Source of the DNA: Eggerthellaceae bacterium
Lineage (GTDB): Bacteria > Actinomycetota > Coriobacteriia > Coriobacteriales > Eggerthellaceae
Assembly (NCBI GenBank): GCA_003452695.1
Contig: DMNP01000331.1
Coordinates: forward strand, 581-7,749
Direction: 5' to 3'
Length of the DNA stretch: 7,169 nucleotides
A program made the position numbers and the translations under genes. Of the stretch, positions 1-6,047 are shown in pieces. Every line of letters begins with the position of its first letter. The first letter of the stretch is position 1. Below the pieces are notes generated by a model that had not been told where the DNA came from, made no database searches, and saw only the letters and a list, made by a program, of their open reading frames with translations.

Positions 1-494
1 GCGCCGTTGATGACGGCCACGTCGGCTTCCTCCCTGATGCGCCCGTTCACCTTGGCGCGCTCGGGTTGCAGCGGGGCCATCTTGCCAATGGGGTCGCCGA
101 TCTTCTCTTTCATGAAGCGCGCCGCCCACGGGCCGTATCCCTCGTCGATGATGGTCTGGTAGTCTTCCTCGCTCATGAGCTCTTTCTCGTCGAGTTGCCA
201 CAGTTCGTCATCGGGCAGCTCCTCGCCGGGAAGCTTGATCTGCGAGAGCCACAGAATCGAGAGGCCATAGGGGTTCTGCACCGGATTGTGCATGGTGTCG
301 ATGCCCGGGTGGTCGTGCAGGAAGTCGACGACGGCCGTGGCGGCGCGGTCGATCTTGGTCAGCGCATCGGCGATGCTCAGACCCTGAGCCTTGGCGATGT
401 ACGCCGGCCCGCTGTAGGAAAAGGGAATCTTGTCGACCTTTTTCATGCTGACTGCATCAAATGTACGCTGTAGCCGCTCTTCGTACAAACCCAT
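1..494 (-). CDS. Uroporphyrinogen decarboxylase (URO-D) family protein, probable corrinoid-linked methyltransferase; C-terminus beyond the window
   Basis: The first 164 codons are visible, and the gene continues past the left edge. It starts at the ATG at 492-494, with a strong Shine-Dalgarno (AAGGA, 501-505 on the complementary strand) 6 bases upstream. The N-terminus has the URO-D/MtaA-like opening: a Lys-Val-Asp-Lys-Ile-Pro-Phe stretch at residues 19-25, then SYSGPAYIAKAQGLS (26-40) and IADAL, followed by DTMHNPVQNP (66-75). Family knowledge: proteins of this type that are not true HemE usually move methyl groups to or from corrinoid proteins, for example in methanol, methylamine or methoxy-aromatic metabolism. 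The absence of heme-pathway neighbours and the divergent PucR-type regulator favour that role over heme synthesis. The substrate cannot be read from this fragment. The true barrel active site (metal-binding His/Cys in the C-terminal half) lies outside the window. Confidence 0.82.
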   Translation of the reverse strand, partial: MGLYEERLQRTFDAVSMKKVDKIPFSYSGPAYIAKAQGLSIADALTKIDRAATAVVDFLHDHPGIDTMHNPVQNPYGLSILWLSQIKLPGEELPDDELWQLDEKELMSEEDYQTIIDEGYGPWAARFMKEKIGDPIGKMAPLQPERAKVNGRIREEADVAVING

Positions 495-576
495 GACTGC
501 TCCTTCTCTTATTGCCTTTACGCCACGTAGAACCTTCTTGCTGCATTCATCGTAGACATGACGGGAAAGCAAGTAA

Positions 577-599
577 TCAGCTCATCATGAGATAGCTGA
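577..599. repeat. Inverted repeat in the divergent URO-D / PucR intergenic region (possible operator)
   Basis: The perfect 6-bp arms TCAGCT (577-582) and AGCTGA (594-599) enclose a second perfect palindrome, CTCAT-C-ATGAG (581-591). It lies about midway between the two divergent starts, where a dual regulator could bind. Seen directly as symmetry; the operator function is inferred. Confidence 0.4.
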
Positions 600-610
600 A
601 GATAAAATTT

Positions 611-644
611 GTGCCGGTTGCATAATTCTATTGTAAGCTGGCAC
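611..644. promoter_or_regulatory. Interrupted palindrome spanning a candidate -10 box upstream of the PucR-type gene
   Basis: GTGCC (611-615) and GGCAC (640-644) form perfect arms. The match extends imperfectly inward (GTGCCGGTT against the complement GTGCCAGCTT). Between them lies CATAAT (621-626), a good -10-like hexamer for the plus-strand regulator 47 bp further on; no convincing -35 box is visible. Repeats flanking a promoter fit autoregulation or control of the divergent URO-D gene. Function is inferred. Confidence 0.35.
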
Positions 645-672
645 CATACGTACGCACGACGAGGGAGGCAAC

Positions 673-2214
673 GTGCGTTATTCGCTGCAATTGATAGCCG
701 AGCGCCTGTGCAACAAGGGCTTCCGGGCGCTCGCCATGAACGGCCGCGATGCGTTCGTGCGCAAAGTGCGTTTGTTGCCAACGGACGGGCAGCCCCTCGA
801 GGCCGAAACCCTCTACGCATGCGCCGATGCGCCTCACGTTAACCCCGGCAGCTGCGACAAAAATGCCAGCTGCTCTTTCGCGCTCTCGCGCCTCCCCGAT
901 CGCTCATGGCGCACGCCGTGCCTTGTCATCGAGAACGCAACCGATGCACCATCTCTTTTGAACGCGGTGTCCGACGTTCTCGACGAGCTCGACAGCGCGT
1001 TCGACCGCATGAACGACTACGCCTGGCAAGAAGGCGGTTTAAGCAGCATCGTCGAGGAGCTCTCGGCGCTCGTGGGCAATTCCGTGTACATCGTCGACTC
1101 CAGCTTCAAGGTTATGGCCATCACCGACGACCCCGACCTCGAGGAGATGAGCGTCAACTGGATGAACGCAGCCAAGCGCGGCTACTTGTCGTACGACGTC
1201 ATCGCCAGCCTCATCCGCAGCAACGAGCTGCACGACATCGAATCGGCAAACGAAGCGACCATCGTGAACTCCGAGTTCTTCTATGTGCCGTTCGCCAATT
1301 ACAACCTACGGCATGCGGGAAAGGTACAAGGGCACCTGTTCGTCGTGCAGATGTACCGGGTTATCTCGCAATGCGACTTGGAACTCGTCAACGCGGCGGC
1401 ACCCATCGTGTTGCGCGCCCTGCAAGCCGACCCGTCGTACCAAGCGCGACGCGGGCCTTTGTACGAGCACTTCGTCATCGACTGGCTCACGGGCGGCTTG
1501 AGCGACCCCGCGTACATACGAAGCCAGCTCGACGCCCTGTCGTTCAATGCTGCCGCCCTTTCGGTTGTCGCCATCGTGCAGCTTTCGGTCGACAGCGACT
1601 TCAGACGCGAGCACTTGGCACGGCTGCTCGAGGATCGCCAAGGCTGCCGCGCCGTCTCGCATAACGGCCAGGTAGTCGCGCTCTTCCAGCTGAAAAGCCA
1701 CAAGGAAAAAGCTGCGGTACTGCGCAAAGTGAAGGGCATCTGTCGCAACCAGCAGTGTCATGCAGCCGTGAGCGACGTGCAAGACAGCTTCCTGGATACG
1801 CCGCGCGCTTATCGCCAAGCGTGCGAGACGCTGCGCATCTGCGATGCGATGGGGCTAGGCGATGACATGGTGTGTTATGGCGACGTGGCCGCTTACCAAC
1901 CGTACCTGAACTTCACATCGGTCGAAGAGCTCGAAGCGTTCTGCCATCCGGCTGTCATCACCTTGAGCGAACACGACCGAACCCATGCCGTACAGCTTCT
2001 GCCCACGTTGTCGGCTTACCTGAAAAACGATCGCGACACCCTGAAAACCGCCGCCGAATTGTACGTGCACCGCAACACGCTCACCTACCGCATGAAGCGC
2101 ATCCTGGAGCTCTGCCCCCTCGACCTGGACGACTTCAACGTGCGCCACCGCGTACTCGAATCAATCCTCGTCATGGAGAACCTCGACGGCATTTCCGCGC
2201 ACCTGAAGCAGTAA
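673..2214 (+). CDS. PucR/CdaR-type transcriptional regulator
   Basis: A 513-residue cytoplasmic DNA-binding regulator. The C-terminal part (about 440-498) is the PucR C-terminal helix-turn-helix: LLPTLSAYLKND, TAAELYVHRNTLTYRMKRI and a terminal alpha-helix with RHRVLESILV. Residues 122-250 look like a sensory domain (NSVYIVDSSFKVMAITDDP, then a YVPF/HLFVVQ core). Residues 260-410 fit the GGDEF-like middle domain of the CdaR/PucR class, without a catalytic GGDEF motif. The start is GTG at 673, preceded by GGGAGG (663-668) with 4 bases between; the next in-frame ATG (736) would remove part of the N-terminal domain and has a poorer site. It is divergent from the URO-D-family gene across 178 bp, the classic arrangement of a local activator and its target. 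Known family members respond to small metabolites (purines, sugar acids). The effector here is unknown, but a methylated aromatic or other methyl donor is a reasonable guess. Confidence 0.85.
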   Translation: MRYSLQLIAERLCNKGFRALAMNGRDAFVRKVRLLPTDGQPLEAETLYACADAPHVNPGSCDKNASCSFALSRLPDRSWRTPCLVIENATDAPSLLNAVSDVLDELDSAFDRMNDYAWQEGGLSSIVEELSALVGNSVYIVDSSFKVMAITDDPDLEEMSVNWMNAAKRGYLSYDVIASLIRSNELHDIESANEATIVNSEFFYVPFANYNLRHAGKVQGHLFVVQMYRVISQCDLELVNAAAPIVLRALQADPSYQARRGPLYEHFVIDWLTGGLSDPAYIRSQLDALSFNAAALSVVAIVQLSVDSDFRREHLARLLEDRQGCRAVSHNGQVVALFQLKSHKEKAAVLRKVKGICRNQQCHAAVSDVQDSFLDTPRAYRQACETLRICDAMGLGDDMVCYGDVAAYQPYLNFTSVEELEAFCHPAVITLSEHDRTHAVQLLPTLSAYLKNDRDTLKTAAELYVHRNTLTYRMKRILELCPLDLDDFNVRHRVLESILVMENLDGISAHLKQ

Positions 2215-2228
2215 GGGCGTCTTTACCC

Positions 2229-2247
2229 TTGCCGAAACCGTCGGCAA
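2229..2247 (+). terminator. Weak hairpin after the PucR-type gene
   Basis: A perfect 7-bp stem (TTGCCGA / TCGGCAA) with a 5-base loop starts 15 bp after the regulator's stop codon, in the convergent gap. It is followed by only two T residues, so it is at best a weak or factor-assisted terminator. Confidence 0.4.
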
Positions 2248-2250
2248 TTC

Positions 2251-2279
2251 GAAAAAGTGGCAACCCTGAAGAGCTCACT
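2251..2279 (-). terminator. Candidate terminator of the met operon
   Basis: Read on the minus strand, about 35 bp after the metI stop, AGTG-A-GC pairs with GC-CACT. This is a 6-bp stem with one bulged A and an 11-12 base loop, followed directly by a run of T (complement of 2252-2256). It has the form of an intrinsic terminator but a short stem. Confidence 0.4.
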
Positions 2280-2313
2280 GCATACAGGTGCGATTCACAA
2301 ACGCCGAGTGGGC

Positions 2314-2979
2314 CTACGCGCGCTTATCGATGGCGCGCGCAAGCAGGTCGCCCAAGGTCTGGAAGACCTGTACGAGAACGACGCACAGAACGACCGCCAC
2401 GAGCATGACGTCTCCCTGAAAACGCTGGTAACCATAGCGAATGGCGATGTCGCCCAAACCGCCGGCGCCGACTGTGCCCGCCATGGCGGAATAGCCGAAC
2501 AGGTTCACAAACGTGATGGCGGCGCCGCGCACGAGCGAGGGCAACGATTCCTTCAACATGACCTTCGTCACAATCTGGAAGTTGCTCGCGCCAAAGCTGT
2601 GAGCTGCCTCGATGAGCCCCTTGTCGACTTCAGCCAGACTCTGTTCGACGATACGCGCAACGAAGGGGGCGGCGGCAACCGTGAGCGGCACGACCGCGCC
2701 TGCAACGCCGAGCGATGTCCCCACGACCAAACGGGTAAAGGGAATGATAGCCACAAGCAAGATGATGAACGGGATGGAGCGCCCGATGTTGATGATCCAT
2801 CCGAGCACCGTGTTCACGGCGCGGTTGGGCCGCAATCCACCTGGCGCCGTGACGGAGAACCAAATGCCAAGAGGCATTCCAACGAGATACGCAAACAGAC
2901 AGGATGCTATCGTCATGACCAGCGTGTCAAGCGTACCCTGAGCGAGCAGAGCCCCGTACTTGTCGAAGAACTCAGCCAC
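2314..2979 (-). CDS. metI: Methionine ABC transporter permease MetI
   Basis: Inner-membrane permease of the MetNIQ importer; two copies form the channel and contact the ATPase. The product is 221 residues, the normal length for MetI. About five hydrophobic segments are visible (roughly 17-43, 56-80, 84-107, 150-175, 191-215). The EAA coupling loop is clear at 124-149: EAAHSFGAS, then VMLKESLPSL. The start is GTG at 2977-2979, chosen because a strong GAGGAGG (2986-2992) sits 6 bases upstream and the protein then begins VAEFFDKYG, as MetI proteins do. The longer in-frame form starting at 3129 would run back through metN. It overlaps the end of metN by 8 bp (2972-2979), indicating translational coupling and a 1:1 operon. 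Family evidence is strong; substrate specificity (L-/D-methionine) comes from the family rather than from the sequence itself. Confidence 0.93.
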   Translation of the reverse strand: MAEFFDKYGALLAQGTLDTLVMTIASCLFAYLVGMPLGIWFSVTAPGGLRPNRAVNTVLGWIINIGRSIPFIILLVAIIPFTRLVVGTSLGVAGAVVPLTVAAAPFVARIVEQSLAEVDKGLIEAAHSFGASNFQIVTKVMLKESLPSLVRGAAITFVNLFGYSAMAGTVGAGGLGDIAIRYGYQRFQGDVMLVAVVLCVVLVQVFQTLGDLLARAIDKRA

Positions 2980-3772
2980 GAATCGCCTCCTCGCCCTCGG
3001 TTTGACGCGGCGCGCCGGCCGGCTCCTCCAGCGTCTCGAAGCCCCAATCCAAAAGTTCACGCGCCATCTTGCTTTGCGGGTTGGCAAATACGTCAGCGGT
3101 ACGGCCCTCTTCCACGATGCGCCCGGCATCGATGACGGCTATTCGGTTGCAGATGCGCCGGGCAACGGCAAGCGAATGCGTTATGACCACCATCGTCACG
3201 CCCAACTCGGCGTTGATCCGCCCAAGCAGGTCGAGCACCTGCACGGTTGTGCGCGAGTCGAGCGCGCTTGTCGCCTCGTCGCAAAGCATGTACCGCGGCT
3301 GATTGGCCAGAGCGCGGGCAATGGCAACTCGTTGCTGTTGGCCACCTGAAAGCTCGCCGGGATAACGCATCGCTTTATCGTCGAGGCTCACGAGGCGCAA
3401 AAGCTCGTGAGCACGCTCGGCATTCTGGGTTTTCGGCTCGCGTCGTACCTCAAGAGGGAACATGACGTTTTGCAGCACCGTACGCTGCTGGAACAGGCTG
3501 ATATTCTGGAAAATCATGCCGATGTTCGCACGCAGCTCGCGCAATTGCCGGCCCGTGAAATCGGTGATGTCGGTATCGTCTACAATGATGCGGCCCTCAG
3601 TCGGACGCTCAAGCAGATTCAGCAAGCGCACAAGCGTGGACTTACCGGCGCCCGACTCGCCGATGATGCCGAAGATGTCGCCATCGCGTATGGTCAGATT
3701 CACGTCTTCGAGCGCGCGATTGTCGCCGTCGCTCGCATGGTACACCTTGCCGATTTGTTGCAGCTCTATCAC
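2972..3772 (-). CDS. metN: Methionine ABC transporter ATP-binding protein MetN (short form without the NIL domain)
   Basis: ATPase that powers methionine uptake, bound to MetI on the cytoplasmic side. In 266 residues all nucleotide-binding motifs are intact: Walker A GESGAGKST (38-46), Q-loop Q89, signature LSGGQQQR (141-148), Walker B YMLCDE (161-166), D-loop SALD (169-172) and switch His199. The start is GTG at 3770-3772 (VIELQQIGKVY), with GGGAGGGGG 9 bases or less upstream; a reading frame continues upstream but with no conserved sequence. The best-known MetN (E. coli, about 343 residues) has a C-terminal NIL/ACT-like domain that binds methionine and shuts the transporter off. This protein ends about 25 residues after the ATPase core (near FETLEEPAGAPRQ) and has no room for it. 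Since metI begins inside its last codons with a strong ribosome site, this is the natural end rather than a sequencing frameshift. Confidence 0.95.
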   Translation of the reverse strand: MIELQQIGKVYHASDGDNRALEDVNLTIRDGDIFGIIGESGAGKSTLVRLLNLLERPTEGRIIVDDTDITDFTGRQLRELRANIGMIFQNISLFQQRTVLQNVMFPLEVRREPKTQNAERAHELLRLVSLDDKAMRYPGELSGGQQQRVAIARALANQPRYMLCDEATSALDSRTTVQVLDLLGRINAELGVTMVVITHSLAVARRICNRIAVIDAGRIVEEGRTADVFANPQSKMARELLDWGFETLEEPAGAPRQTEGEEAIRG

Positions 3773-3861
3773 GGGCCACCCCCTCCCAAAGACCGTCCAA
3801 ACAAGACCTTCCGCCTTTGGCCCAATGGGGAGCATCCCCCTGAACCAACAGGACGCAGCTT

Positions 3862-3883
3862 GCGGAGCCGGTAACGGCCCCGC
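3862..3883 (-). other. Strong intercistronic hairpin between metQ and metN
   Basis: In the transcribed (minus) strand, GCGGGGCCG and CGGCTCCGC form a 9-bp stem with one G-U pair and a 4-base loop, with no T run after it. It lies 54 bp after the metQ stop and 90 bp before metN. A structure like this commonly protects the upstream message from 3' exonucleases or partially terminates, giving more binding protein than transporter. The role is inferred from position. Confidence 0.5.
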
Positions 3884-3936
3884 ATGTCATACCGAGTTAT
3901 CGCGCCGATTCGCACACCGGCCGCTATGACGCGCTG

Positions 3937-4824
3937 CTACACGGGGACGACCTCGCCGTTGTACGTCTTGTTGATGTAGTCCTTCACCTCCTGCGACGTA
4001 ACAGCATCGACGAGCGCCTTCGTCTTGGCGGAATTCTCGTTGCCTTCCTTCACGACCACCACGTTCACGTACGGGGAGTCACCGGCCTCCGTTTGCAGGA
4101 TGAGGTCGGATGCCAAATTGGCGCCGAGCGCATAGTTCGTGTTTATGACGGCAATGTCGACGTCTTGCAAGACGGCGGGCACCGTAGCCGCCTCCACCTC
4201 GACGAACTGCAAGTTCTTCGGGTTGGACTTGATGTCTTTGGGCGTAGCAGCCAAGTTGGTGGGATCGGCGAGCTCGATGAGACCCGCGGTCTGAAGGAGC
4301 AGCAGGGCGCGCGCCTCGTTGGTCGTGTCGTTAGGCACGGCCACCTGCGCCCCATCGGCGAGCGCATCGAGCGATGCCGTCTTGCCTGCGTAAACCCTCA
4401 TGGGCTCGATGTGCACGCCAGCAACGCTCACCAGATGCGTACCTTGTTCGGCATTGAAGTCCTCGAGATACGGCAGGTGCTGGAAATAGTTGGCATCGAG
4501 CTCGCCGTCTTCGGTTGCCGTGTTGGGCAACACGTAGTCGGTGAATTCGACGACTTCGAGCTTGTAACCCGCCTTCTCGACGAGCGGTGCAACCACATCG
4601 TTGAGAATCTCCGCATGTGGCGTGGGGGTCGCGCCTATCTTGATGACCGTATCATCGGAAGGCGCACCCGCAGAGCTCGCAGTCGCAGACCCCGAAGTCG
4701 ACGTCGAAGCATTCGATGAGGCCGCCGAACCACCGCCGCACCCCGCAAGGCCAAACGCCAGCACGGCGCCCAACGCAGCCACGAGCAACGCCGCCACCTT
4801 CCTGTTTTTCGCAATGTTCAACAT
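3937..4824 (-). CDS. metQ: Methionine-binding lipoprotein MetQ (NlpA family)
   Basis: Substrate-binding lipoprotein of the methionine importer, tethered to the outer face of the membrane. In 295 residues: a basic n-region and hydrophobic core (1-25), lipobox LAGC with the lipidated Cys at 29, then a Ser/Thr/Ala/Gly-rich linker (30-57) and the NlpA/MetQ fold. Family motifs include IGATPTPHAEIL (63-74), ANYFQHLPYL (111-120), VAVPNDTTNEARALLLL (161-177) and INTNYA (227-232). The start is ATG at 4822-4824, with AGGAG 7 bases upstream; an in-frame GTG at 4849-4851 would put nine extra residues before the signal peptide and has no better ribosome site. It is the first gene of the operon metQ-metN-metI, with the order reversed relative to E. 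coli metNIQ. It is probably expressed from the promoter at 4876-4905. Other NlpA-family ligands cannot be excluded. Confidence 0.94.
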   Translation of the reverse strand: MLNIAKNRKVAALLVAALGAVLAFGLAGCGGGSAASSNASTSTSGSATASSAGAPSDDTVIKIGATPTPHAEILNDVVAPLVEKAGYKLEVVEFTDYVLPNTATEDGELDANYFQHLPYLEDFNAEQGTHLVSVAGVHIEPMRVYAGKTASLDALADGAQVAVPNDTTNEARALLLLQTAGLIELADPTNLAATPKDIKSNPKNLQFVEVEAATVPAVLQDVDIAVINTNYALGANLASDLILQTEAGDSPYVNVVVVKEGNENSAKTKALVDAVTSQEVKDYINKTYNGEVVPV

Positions 4825-4840
4825 AACGCTTCTCCTCTCT

Positions 4841-4856
4841 GAGCCTTTCACGGCTC
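4841..4856 (-). promoter_or_regulatory. Small leader hairpin beside the metQ ribosome-binding site
   Basis: On the minus strand GAGCC-GTGAAA-GGCTC forms a perfect 5-bp stem that ends directly before the AGAGAGGAG ribosome site (complement of 4832-4840). It could affect translation or message stability, but the leader is too short (about 45 bases) for a known methionine riboswitch. Confidence 0.3.
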
Positions 4857-4875
4857 GTCAAAAACGTTGAGGTTG

Positions 4876-4905
4876 ATTATGAACACTTGAAACATTCAAG
4901 CGCAA
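4876..4905 (-). promoter_or_regulatory. metQ: Predicted sigma70-type promoter of metQNI with an internal palindrome
   Basis: Read on the minus strand: TTGCGC (-35, complement of 4900-4905), 18-bp spacer, CATAAT (-10, complement of 4876-4881), followed by a leader of about 45 bases to the metQ ATG. The spacer contains the perfect inverted repeat CTTGAA-ACA-TTCAAG (4886-4900 on the plus strand), well placed for a repressor to block RNA polymerase. Promoter and operator are predictions from motif match and position. Confidence 0.5.
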
Positions 4906-4946
4906 GACCTGGGGGAATAGCATTTCTCGATGCTTAGTCATCGTAA

Positions 4947-5051
4947 TTCTCGAAAACGGAGCGGAACGCGTACGACATGAGCGAGCTCGGCCGCGCCTTC
5001 GCCGTCATGGACGGCAAGGCCATCGCCTACGGCACGAATAATCGCGCGTGA
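4947..5051 (+). pseudogene. Short coding-like remnant, unidentified
   Basis: Between in-frame stops at 4944 and 5049 lies a 34-codon stretch in which nearly every third codon position is G or C, like the real genes here. It contains an ATG at 4977 giving SELGRAFAVMDGKAIAYGTNN and then a stop; no ribosome site is visible. The text faintly resembles the stretch after the H-loop of ABC ATPases (an Ala-Val-Met-Asp-Gly-Lys...Gly-Thr pattern), so it may be the relic of a lost gene. That resemblance is weak. The rest of 4906-5144 shows only overlapping short inverted repeats (4919-4934 and 4928-4943) and no gene. Confidence 0.25.
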
Positions 5052-5136
5052 GCGCACAAGATCGAACTTCCCGCGAGATACACCCCGAACAGTTCGACCA
5101 TTGAAGAGACCTTCGCCCATCTCTTGTTACGATAGT

Positions 5137-5146
5137 ACTTATAAGT
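5137..5146. promoter_or_regulatory. AT-rich palindrome ahead of the Hip-like unit, candidate operator/-10 region
   Basis: ACTTATAAGT is a perfect 10-bp palindrome containing TATAAG (5140-5145), a -10-like hexamer, in the only AT-rich stretch of the neighbourhood. XRE-type antitoxins usually bind palindromes in the promoter of their own operon, and the helix-turn-helix protein at 6004-6768 is the obvious candidate. No clear -35 box is present. Prediction only. Confidence 0.3.
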
Positions 5147-5300
5147 TATTTTTTGGAAAACGATAGCCGAAAGGATCGCGTTCAAGAGCGTTGTCGACAT
5201 ACAGCCGGTCTTACAAGACCTCACGAACCTGGATTGGTCGGAATCGGCCACCAGCTCGGCAACGGGCGGCTCGTACCTCAAGGCGCGCCGCGGCGAAGGA
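5145..5300 (+). other. Upstream part of the HipA-like kinase reading frame, lacking a canonical start codon
   Basis: The kinase frame is open from the stop at 5142-5144. Translation of this stretch gives sensible protein: VVDIQPVLQDLTNLDW, then a Ser/Thr/Gly-rich loop (SATSSATGGSYLK), running straight into the kinase at 5301. The loop sits where HipA proteins have the glycine/serine-rich ATP loop, so this should be the true N-terminus. No ATG, GTG or TTG occurs in frame. Candidate unusual starts are ATT (5148), ATA (5163) and ATC (5175). A ribosome-like AAAGGA (5170-5175) sits 5 bases before TTC (5181), which may be a mutated TTG start. Either a rare start codon is used or the gene has lost its start. 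Confidence 0.6.
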
Positions 5301-6047
5301 GTGGCCGCCACGTATTACAAGCTCTCGTGCTACGACGAGGCGAACGGCGTATATGGGCACGAGTGCGTCAACGAGCTCATCGCATCTCGCCTGATGAATG
5401 CGCTCTGCATAGAGCACGCTCCCTATCGGCTCGTGCATGCGCGCATCACGATTGACGGGCAGCCCTTCGAGACATGGCTCTCCGAGTCGGATTCGTTTCG
5501 CAAGCAAGGGCAAAGCAAGATGGCGCTCGCACGGTTCTACGGGCTGAATCGCCTACCCGGCGAGGGGCGGCTGGAATTCTGCCAACGTTTCGGCTGGGGC
5601 GCGGAGGTTCAGAAGACCATGCTCGTGGACTACCTCATCGCAAACCGAGACCGGCACGGGGCCAACCTCGAGGTGCTGAAAGACCGCAGCGGCAGCATTC
5701 GCCTTGCCCCCCTGTTCGACAGCGGCCTCTCGCTGCGCTTCTCGACTTTCAATTCCTCGCAGCTTGCCGATGTTAAGCCGACGGGCGATGTCGTGGCCAA
5801 CAACTTCCTGGGAACGCGCTCGCTCGAACAGAACCTCCTGCGCTTCGTCCCGCCCGGCCTTGGCATCGCCAGGCTAACCGAAGCGCACGAGCGCGCGTTC
5901 TTCCAGGGCCTCGAAACCGCGCTCGACGGCGCGATTCAAGGCGTTTCGGGGCGGGAGTTCGCCCGGTTCCTCTGGCGCATGATTTGGGAAAGGTGGTGCC
6001 GGTATGAGGATTTTCGCGATAGCGGACGCCTCCAGGCGCAAGGCTGA
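5301..6047 (+). CDS. HipA-like serine/threonine kinase domain protein (probable toxin); true N-terminus lies upstream
   Basis: HipA-fold kinase; HipA and HipT relatives phosphorylate aminoacyl-tRNA synthetases and halt growth, but the target here is unknown. From the GTG at 5301 the product is 248 residues, and about 290-300 if the open frame upstream is included. Visible catalytic elements: ATP-binding Lys in YYKLSCYD (K7), a helix with conserved acids (GHECVNELIASRL, 19-32), catalytic loop NRDRHGAN (115-122, Asp117 and Asn122) and the metal-binding Asp in LAPLFDSGLSL (135-145, D140). All are intact, so the core could be active. The GTG at 5301 has a GAAGGA touching it with no spacing and lies after the ATP loop, so it is a poor start. 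The last 44 bp overlap the next gene, implying translational coupling with its presumed antitoxin. Confidence 0.75.
   Translation: MAATYYKLSCYDEANGVYGHECVNELIASRLMNALCIEHAPYRLVHARITIDGQPFETWLSESDSFRKQGQSKMALARFYGLNRLPGEGRLEFCQRFGWGAEVQKTMLVDYLIANRDRHGANLEVLKDRSGSIRLAPLFDSGLSLRFSTFNSSQLADVKPTGDVVANNFLGTRSLEQNLLRFVPPGLGIARLTEAHERAFFQGLETALDGAIQGVSGREFARFLWRMIWERWCRYEDFRDSGRLQAQG

Noticed and set aside
66..473. Plus-strand open frame of 135 codons at the left edge
   Set aside because: Antisense to the URO-D-family gene, which has the proper start, ribosome site and family motifs.
1306..1818. Minus-strand open frames inside the PucR-type gene
   Set aside because: Shadows of a high-GC gene whose plus-strand translation matches the PucR family throughout.
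2257..3135. Long plus-strand open frame (292 codons) across the metI region
   Set aside because: It is antisense to metI, a clear family member with correct motifs and ribosome site; the plus-strand text is Arg/His/Asp-rich with no fold-like pattern, as expected for a high-GC shadow frame.
3642..3890. Upstream extension of metN to 3835
   Set aside because: The extra residues (LPIGPKAEGLVW...) are not MetN-like and cover the intercistronic region; GTG 3772 with a purine-rich ribosome site gives the normal MetN beginning.
4825..4872. SAM riboswitch or T-box in the metQ leader
   Set aside because: The leader from the predicted promoter is about 45 bases, with only a 5-bp hairpin; too short for any known methionine or SAM riboswitch.
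5027..5311. Minus-strand 94-codon frame overlapping the Hip-like start
   Set aside because: No ribosome site and no recognisable pattern; the plus strand here encodes the kinase N-terminus.
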